Positions 57,324 to 64,000 of a stretch of DNA of 64,000 bases are shown in pieces. The notes under the pieces are model-generated. The model made no database searches. It was not told where the DNA came from and saw only the letters and a program-made list of their open reading frames with translations. The stretch is from Symsagittifera roscoffensis (taxonomy: Eukaryota; Xenacoelomorpha; Acoela; Convolutidae). Made by a program: the position numbers and the translations under genes. The stretch covers positions 25,301,547 to 25,365,546 of the forward strand of contig NC_087067.1 of assembly GCF_963678635.1 (NCBI RefSeq), written 5' to 3'. Every line of letters begins with the position of its first letter. Position 1 is the first letter of the stretch.

Positions 57324-59378
57324 TCAAAACGGACTCTTCGACAACTTCGATGAGCTAATTAAATGATCGCTGCGTGCAATCTCTTTATTCAAATTTTTCC
57401 TCAAACTTTCAATTTCAACTCGATAATTTTCCTCTTTTAGTTCAAACTCCTTTTTTGTCGCCAAGTGATCTTGAGCCAATCGTTTCAACTTTTCCTTCAT
57501 CACCATTTTATACGCCTTCATATTTTCGTCCACACCTTTTTGAGTCATGTTTTCATCTTTGAGCTCATTTATCGTTTGGTTTTTCTCATCGATGTGAGTT
57601 TGAAACTCTTCAACGTAAAAGTCTCGTTCCTCTGTCGCTTTTTCAGCTGCACTCAAAGCTAGTTCTAACTTCTGTCCCAAAAGTTCTTCATTTTCCTGAG
57701 CAAGGTTCAATTTCTTTTCCAGAAGTGCCGCTTTCTTTTGCCATTTAGTCTGAGCTTTAAGAACGGATTCAACTTTGTGCTGTAGACTTTCAATTTCTGC
57801 TTTACTTACTGATTTTTCATTCAGTAAGTTAGCAAATTCCCGTTCTGAAATTTCTAATTTATCTAATAAATTTTCAATTTCTTCTTCGTGCACTTGCTCT
57901 AGGTTAGCTATTTTAGCGTTCAAATCTCGCACAATATTACCATGCTCTTCCAATGTGACTATTTTATTGGCGCCCATAGCTTCGAACCTTTTCACAAACT
58001 GTTCATGCTTTTCGTTAACCTGTTTCAGCTCGGAGGAGTAAAAGTTCCGGTCAGCTTCAGCAGCGACCAAACTTCGTGAAAGCCGACTAATTTCCCCTTT
58101 ATGGACGTGGTTCAACTCACTTGACCTTTTGCTTTGCACATTTAGTTGTTCGATCAGAATTTGGTTTTCCTCCAAAACCAACTTTGCTTGTTCTTGAACA
58201 TTTTGCCACTCTTTATCATGCGCTGCACCCTCTCTAGATAAATGCAACTCTCTATTCTCGGCGACAATTTCATTGACCATTTTCTGCAGTTCTTGAAACT
58301 TTTCCTCGTTCTCCTTCAAAATTGCGTCCTTCTGCCTAATTTCGTCTTCATACGCTTGCATGAGAGGCGATAAGAGCTCTGTATTGGTCAACCACTCAGG
58401 CTTAGTTTCCACAAAAGACTCCAGATTTTTGTGGTCTTTATCCGTCAAAACTCCGTGCTGTTCTTGGTACATCTTAAGTTGATCATTCAACTTCAAAATC
58501 GTGGCCTGCAGTTGAGCAACTTCGCGAGTTTTTGTATCTTTTATTTCACTTTCGGATAAAGTTTTTTTTCGCATCCCGGAAAGCGATTCGCGCAGTTGGT
58601 TGCTTTCTTGAGTTAGGCTTTCAACCGTTTTGTTCAACGTTCGGATGGTATATTCACGCTCGTTCAGCGAAATGACATAGTTTTCCTTCTCCTTTTGCAG
58701 TTCGTTGATCTGTTTAATGACATCACCTAGCTTAGCCTGAAGTTTTTGGTTTTCTTGTCTCATTGAGGATGAGTTTTGTAAACTCGATCCATCTCTTGGG
58801 CTGCCGATTTGACTCAAACTTAGCGCTGCATTACTGGAAGACCTCTGTTTCTCTTCTAATTCGATCTGATTTTGACTCGATTTTCCAACGGTTGCATACT
58901 GATGTTTCTGCGGCGACGAAGAAATCCCAATTGATTTATTCGTCTCATTTCTCGATTGAGTCACGTTATTATTAACCGTCCCGTCATTGCGAAACGCATC
59001 GCTATTCCGTAAGGATATTTCAGCCCCGCTTTGATTCGATTCTGAAAACTCTTCATCGTCTGCTGCAATTTCTGACTTTGGTCTCTCAAAAGTCCCTCCA
59101 GCTGACAGAAAATCGTAACCGGCATCCACTGAACTTACTCGCTTCGGATCTTTCACTTCTGAAGTTTTTGGTGAAACTTCTTTTGAAAAATCTTCATTCG
59201 GTGAGAGAAAATTAAGAGACGTCACCATATTCCCAGCGTTGATAAAAGCCAGGTGGACGGGATTCGAATTGCTCTGGCTAGCTGGTATTTCGGGCGTTAT
59301 TGCCAGAAAAGCACGAGGTACAAAGGCTTGTGTTACCATCAGTGTACTTTTATCTGATTTTTTTGCTTTCTTTCCCAT
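57324..59378 (-). CDS. CEP89: coiled-coil centrosomal protein, probable CEP89
   Basis: 684 residues without introns. The first ~205 residues are polar and disordered, rich in Ser and Asn; from about 206 to 675 the protein is nearly continuous coiled coil. The block at 326–420 (PEWLTNTELLSPLMQAYEDE, then WQNVQEQAKLVLEENQILIE) resembles CEP89/CCDC123, a distal-appendage protein of the mother centriole needed for cilium assembly. Long coiled coils align easily, so another centrosomal or Golgi coiled-coil protein remains possible; the SPLMQAYEDEIRQKD block is the main support. A TATTTCAG acceptor-like site lies 8 nt before the ATG. Confidence 0.62.
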   Translation of the reverse strand: MGKKAKKSDKSTLMVTQAFVPRAFLAITPEIPASQSNSNPVHLAFINAGNMVTSLNFLSPNEDFSKEVSPKTSEVKDPKRVSSVDAGYDFLSAGGTFERPKSEIAADDEEFSESNQSGAEISLRNSDAFRNDGTVNNNVTQSRNETNKSIGISSSPQKHQYATVGKSSQNQIELEEKQRSSSNAALSLSQIGSPRDGSSLQNSSSMRQENQKLQAKLGDVIKQINELQKEKENYVISLNEREYTIRTLNKTVESLTQESNQLRESLSGMRKKTLSESEIKDTKTREVAQLQATILKLNDQLKMYQEQHGVLTDKDHKNLESFVETKPEWLTNTELLSPLMQAYEDEIRQKDAILKENEEKFQELQKMVNEIVAENRELHLSREGAAHDKEWQNVQEQAKLVLEENQILIEQLNVQSKRSSELNHVHKGEISRLSRSLVAAEADRNFYSSELKQVNEKHEQFVKRFEAMGANKIVTLEEHGNIVRDLNAKIANLEQVHEEEIENLLDKLEISEREFANLLNEKSVSKAEIESLQHKVESVLKAQTKWQKKAALLEKKLNLAQENEELLGQKLELALSAAEKATEERDFYVEEFQTHIDEKNQTINELKDENMTQKGVDENMKAYKMVMKEKLKRLAQDHLATKKEFELKEENYRVEIESLRKNLNKEIARSDHLISSSKLSKSPF

Positions 59379-59710
59379 TTTCGGATCTGAAATACAAAGT
59401 TAAGAGAACAAAATTTATCAAAAAGATTGCCGTTATAAACAGATACTAAGCAGGGCTTATGATGAAAAAAATGTACAATAATTCCACTTGCTCGGTTCCT
59501 GGTCGTTCTTGATCATAGTCGTCGTTCCTTTTCTACTAAATTTCAAAACTTACTGGTCCTAAGAGAGTGAATTGAGGATTGTGTTCTTCAGCTAAAAGGA
59601 AAAACTTGGCGTATAAAAATAGTGCATACAGCTAGAAATGGAATATAGTTGGCGAATTTTATCTCAGTCAAAAATTATTGATGCATTTACTGATTTTTCA
59701 TTGAAGATAG

Positions 59711-59773
59711 ACGACACGTTTCTTTTAGATAACCAGAAAGAAGACCAAATTCTATCTTAAAGAAACGTGTCGT
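59711..59773. ncRNA. short hairpin, pre-miRNA-like
   Basis: Two 21-nt arms (59711–59731, 59753–59773) are inverted with one mismatch around a 21-nt loop. It lies ~330 bp upstream of the CEP89-like gene. Size fits a pre-miRNA or a small MITE; no conserved miRNA seed was recognised. Confidence 0.3.
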
Positions 59774-60467
59774 TCCTGACACTTGTAATTAAATAAAAAC
59801 AGAACTGTAAGCTAGCCGAGAGAGCAGAAACGAAAGCCACTACGTCGAAGAAAGGAGCGGAAAACAAAATGATGTCAAAGAAAAACTTTGACACTCGAAG
59901 TTTTTGAGCGTCATTCCTCCTGACAAGCAAAATCAACATCTTTTTTGCCTTTCAAACGACAGAAAGAGAGGTAACTGAGACGATAACGCATAAGCCAAAA
60001 CCATTTACGCGTAAAATAAATAAAAAGCCAATTGAATCAAATCAGGGATGGTAAACTTACAATTGGAGAACGACTTTCATTTCTAATTGAAATTGTTATA
60101 TTAGAAGAAACATGATGCTTTTGAAGTTCCAGGCTGTGGAAAAAAAGCAGACAAAATTATACTCACAATAGTCTCGAAAAATGAAAATTTCCCAAATGTA
60201 GAAAAAAAAAACGAAGTCCTTTTGAGACTCGAACCCTAGATAAGGTTGCATGGAAAATCTTGGGCACCAACTATGAAAAACTTCGGTCAGCAACTACGAA
60301 AATTTTCGGGTACCAACCAACATATAACTACCTATATAAAAAGGCCAACCTATTCAAGCAAATGCCAAACTAACTACATCAAGCAAAGAGCCGCATTAAA
60401 CAAAGTGAAAGTCCTTTCTAAAGAAACGGAAAGTTTATATTCAGACCATATAAAAAAACAAACTAGC
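59774..60467. other. intergenic, nothing recognised
   Basis: AT-rich, with a GAGACTCGAACCCTAG segment near 60220 that resembles an antisense tRNA B box. No gene. Confidence 0.35.
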
Positions 60468-61318
60468 GTGTAACGCATCTCCGGTGCTTCTAATTGTTAA
60501 CAACTCATAAAAAACCGCATATATTGAAAAAAAAGATCTGCATCCTTTGAGTTTACTCTGACAGCACCCAAATACAGGGTTGTAACATGATAATTTCAAA
60601 TTTAGTTAAAAAAATTTTATTCAAGTTTTTTAAATTCTAAGTTAGAAAAACCATAAAACTCTGTGAAGTTTTTTTATATCTAAGTTGTTTGAAAATTTTT
60701 AAAATGACATAAAAAACGTCATATCTCGAAAACTGTCATATTCGGATACAAGTCTCGCAATCACTGAGAGTTTTCTCACAGATCCCAAGTACAGGGTTGA
60801 GAATTTCAAAATTTGAAAAATAAATTTACGTTTTCTAAGAAACTTTGAAAAAATCACAAAACGTTCAAACCTCAAAAACAACAAGAATTTGAGCAGTCAT
60901 ATTCAAACTCAAGAGTTGCAACTCCTGCGAGTACCCGTATAGCTTCCAAGTACAGGGTTGAGAATTAAAAACTTTCAGAAAAGTTTAAAAATTATTTTTT
61001 TTCTAGAAACTTTTGAAAAATCTCGAAAAATTATTATCTCGTAACCTAAAAGGATTTGGTTATTCATATAGGGAGACCAATATCGCAACACCCGGGTAAA
61101 GCCTGACATCATCCTACTATTGGGTTGCTAATTTCAAACTTGGTGAACTTAAGACAGAATTCAAATAGGAAAATCTAAAAAAAATCTTAACTAATGCAAA
61201 ATACGATATAGCTTCACGTGAAAAAATTATTTTGTTAAGCATGCAAAAATAAAACGTTGAAAAAGCTTAAACATGGCAAGATAGTGAAGCCTGCATTTGA
61301 ATATATAATAGATTGTCA
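60468..61318 (+). repeat. family C element with tandem units
   Basis: Head TAACGCATCTCCGGTGCTTC, four worn units (ACAGGGTTG at about 60570, 60790 and 60950, and a TATTGGGTTG variant near 61110), tail AAAAAGCTTAAACATGGCAA. Third member of the family. Confidence 0.6.
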
Positions 61319-61692
61319 CCTACAGATCAGTGATTTCTTATTTTTATAATAGAAAAAAAGTACAATCAAAAGTACTAAACAGATATCTACAATAAATTAG
61401 GAATTGAAATACCTGCAAATTAGCAACTTTGAAAATGGCAGAGCTAGACAGACAATTTTCATGCCGACAAGGCAGACAAATGTCGATAAAAATCAGATTG
61501 ACATTTTCTACTTTGCAAAAAGTACAGGTATTACCCAGGCTCGAACTACAGGCGTTAGCTCTGCGACTGTACTGATTATCATTGACTTTGTACTGATTAG
61601 AAACGAATTTATCAAGGGATTCACTGATTGTGTTAGACAAGTTGTTTAACTGACATGAATGATACTTTTTATAAAGCATGAGTCAATATAGC

Positions 61693-62060
61693 CAACTGAC
61701 AGTTGCAAAAGAGTAATGAACGCAAAGAAACATATGTTTTTTTTTTGAAAAAACTCAGCCTTCGAATTTCGAAAAAAACAAATGGCCTTAAACCTCTTTG
61801 AATGTCCAGAACAAATTAAAATGACAATTTTTTCATGAAATTAACCCAACTTGAGAAAACTGGAGCAATACGTAAAATCTTTATTTCGGGGAAATCTGAT
61901 AAGTAACTTCCACGAAACTAGATATCGATCACGTTTTTCGTGATCTTTACACTTTTGCTGTTCGATAGTGAATTTTGCTTCTCTTTTAGAAAAGGAAATA
62001 GACTTTTTCGAAACACATTTTCAGAATACTTCTTTTCATCAACAGGAATTTCAAAAAAAA
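61693..62060 (+). mobile_element. family A MITE-like element
   Basis: Head GCAAAAGAGTAATGAACGCA, interior AACTTGAGAAAACTGGAGCA and CGATCACGTTTTTCGTGATC; the 3' end is unclear. Confidence 0.55.
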
Positions 62061-62099
62061 AATCATTAAAGACTGTTTAATTATTGTTTTCAAGTTAGT

Positions 62100-63220
62100 C
62101 TCGGTTTCTGAAGGTGTAGAGACAACAGAAAGGGAGAAAACCTCAGCACAAGAAAAAATGATAGCTTCAGTTGACGATATTCATATTTGCAAAATTAAAA
62201 ACAAAAACCGTTTTTAAACAAAAAAAAAACGTTTTTTTTTTCTTCAATTTTTACAGCTTACTTTTTTGGATTTACTTTTGTGCCCGGACAGCGCTACCTG
62301 ATGCTTCAAACACTACTTTTCAAAGCTAAAAAAAATAGTTAACTGTTTTTCAAAGCTTAAACTTTAGTTTTATAACTAAATAAAAAGCTATTCGATCTAC
62401 TCGCTTGCTTTATTTGCTATAGAAAATGTGGATAAAAATGAAATTTTTTAACCGGCGCTTATTAGCATCGTTAATTTGGTTTTCGCAATGGAAATGCTCG
62501 TATATTTCACTGGTCGAAACAATACAACATTAATTTTTAAAATTGCACGATTGGGAGCATACGAGGTCACAACACAGCTCTAAAAAAACTTTAAAATTTT
62601 AAGTGGACTCTTTTTTTTTTAAATAAAAATTGGATACAAAAAAAATAAATCGCAAGATATTTCAAAACAGAGGCGAAGCAGAGTTTCGCACGACTTGTGG
62701 TCCACGAAAACAGCAGTGCAAGCTAGCAGATAGGAAAATAATGCCGTTAAGTGATTAAAAAAATCAAAAATTCACAATTTAAAAAAATTCAAAACGTTTT
62801 CTGGATTCATATTATCTTTGCGGAAAACAGATCCAGAAACACAAACGACGGCAATTAAAAAAAAATTAAAAATACTTAACAGGCGGCAACTTAGCCGACG
62901 ACACTTGAATTATTTTCGGTAGAACCGAAAATTTAATTGTTGTCATGAAAAACTTAGAATTATAAATTCTTTTTTCAAAAAGAAATTTAACGTTTTGTGC
63001 GTTCCGGAATGCAGCAAAAAACATCAAATTAGGTCACTAAGTCAATAAAATTCAAGCCTAAATCATTTAAGCCCAATAAAATGTTTAAGCAAAGCAAAGA
63101 AACAGCAAAATATACGAAGTCAAGGCTAGTAAAAGTAAAAACTGCCAGAGTAACTCATAACATACAAAGCAGTTACATTGAAAATTGCAGGCAAAAAAAA
63201 ACAATTCTACGATGTGGCAA
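62100..63220. other. intergenic with family E hairpin
   Basis: Family E motif at about 62667–62705 (CAGAGGCGAAGCAGAGTTTC). The remainder is AT-rich without a recognisable gene. Confidence 0.35.
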
Positions 63221-63224
63221 CTAA

Positions 63225-63490
63225 GCTGCCAAAACATATGCAGGCAAATTAAAGGCAGACATTTTTTGGAAAGGAATGTTTCCAGTTCGAAAAAAAACAA
63301 TTCCAGGTCAGATTCGAACCCACGACCTTTGCGGGCTCAGGCGTATTCTTCACCTCCCGGCTAATTGCCGAACATGCATGAAAGTTTTATTCATTATGAA
63401 CCAAACTACAAGTGATTTTGTTGAACAAGTTGTTAACGCGAGAAAAAGTCTATATTCTGATTTGATAACGTTTGTTAACCGCAAGCTTAA
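63225..63490 (-). repeat. tRNA-derived SINE (family F)
   Basis: CAGATTCGAACCCACGACCT (antisense B box) at 63309 and a CGTATTCTTCACCTCCCGGC segment; the tail GTCTATATTCTGATTTGATA matches the copy at 54960. Confidence 0.6.
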
Positions 63491-64000
63491 TAATCCGAAA
63501 GCAAACTTAGAAAAAGTCCGACATAATAATCCGAAAAACATAATCCTAAACCAAATTCTGTCCCTCTTTCTGTGCTAATTATGCTTTTGTTAACGGCGAG
63601 CGTACTTTGCCTTGCATATAGCAAAGGAATTGAGGGGAAATTAAAAAAATCAAAAACAAAACCTCAAAAAAATTTATCGTGAACCGAAACTTTCCTAAAA
63701 AACGGAAAAACTGAAAAGTAAGTGTCTTCGATAAAGGTAAGTGTTTTCCACTCGTTCATCAATATTAAACAAACAATTAACTGACTGCGGGATTCTAACC
63801 CCGGACCTCCATATTATTAGCTATTTGCTTTCTCCATTGACATCTTCCTTGTTAACCTAATTAGTTTATAAATATCCTTAATACTAAAAACCAGGTAGTA
63901 TAAAATGACTATTTCATAAGGCGTATGAACACATGATACTAAATGGCCCACATATAACATTTTGAGGAGCATTGCTCTATACTAAAACTGAAGACTAGTG
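63491..64000. other. right edge, nothing recognised except a B-box-like site
   Basis: GGGATTCTAACCCCGGACCT near 63789 looks like another antisense tRNA T arm. No gene. Confidence 0.35.

Noticed and set aside
63276-63578. 100-codon plus-strand ORF
   Set aside because: It is a translation of a tRNA-derived SINE and its tail.

Overview
This is a 64 kb piece of an AT-rich animal nuclear genome. It has GT–AG introns, conserved metazoan gene families and a dense load of non-autonomous transposable elements. No prokaryotic, organellar or viral genes were recognised. Species is not identifiable. Three features would fit a lineage with spliced-leader trans-splicing and polycistronic transcription (for example a larvacean tunicate, though other phyla also do this): a 33-nt gap between two same-strand genes, 3' splice acceptors a few bases before several start codons, and one probable GC–AG intron. 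This lineage guess is inference only.

Layout. Bases 2–94 look like the last codons of a plus-strand gene running in from the left. At 3325–5481 (+) is a single-exon EGR-type immediate-early zinc-finger factor, with a TATA box and CArG (SRF) boxes upstream and AU-rich pentamers in its 3' UTR. Bases 5.5–16.2 kb hold only decayed transposons (a LINE 3' end, MITE-like elements, foldbacks, a tandem array of about 165-bp units). From 43223 down to 16495 (−) runs a 16-exon USP20/USP33-type deubiquitinase, reconstructed here exon by exon (975 codons, all phases consistent); its large introns are packed with repeats, including a 2187-bp and a 633-bp tandem duplication. Only 33 bp upstream of its start codon ends a 4-exon MSL3 gene (45778–43257, −). 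Further upstream on the same strand are an uninterrupted DNAJC16 gene (52733–50790) and an uninterrupted coiled-coil gene that is probably CEP89 (59378–57324). A small plus-strand membrane-protein-like ORF at 45907 lies head-to-head with MSL3. The remainder (46–50.7, 52.8–57.2 and 59.4–64 kb) is intergenic sequence dominated by tRNA-derived SINEs, MITEs and a LINE reverse-transcriptase remnant.

Functional themes: EGR is a signal-induced transcription factor; MSL3 is a chromatin reader of the MSL histone H4K16 acetyltransferase complex; USP20/33 removes ubiquitin from membrane receptors and signalling proteins; DNAJC16 is an ER J-domain/thioredoxin-fold membrane protein; CEP89 belongs to centriolar distal appendages. 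There is no obvious shared pathway, but MSL3 and USP20/33 may be co-transcribed. Exon boundaries were placed by eye from splice consensus, reading phase and remembered family similarity; no alignment or transcript data were available.
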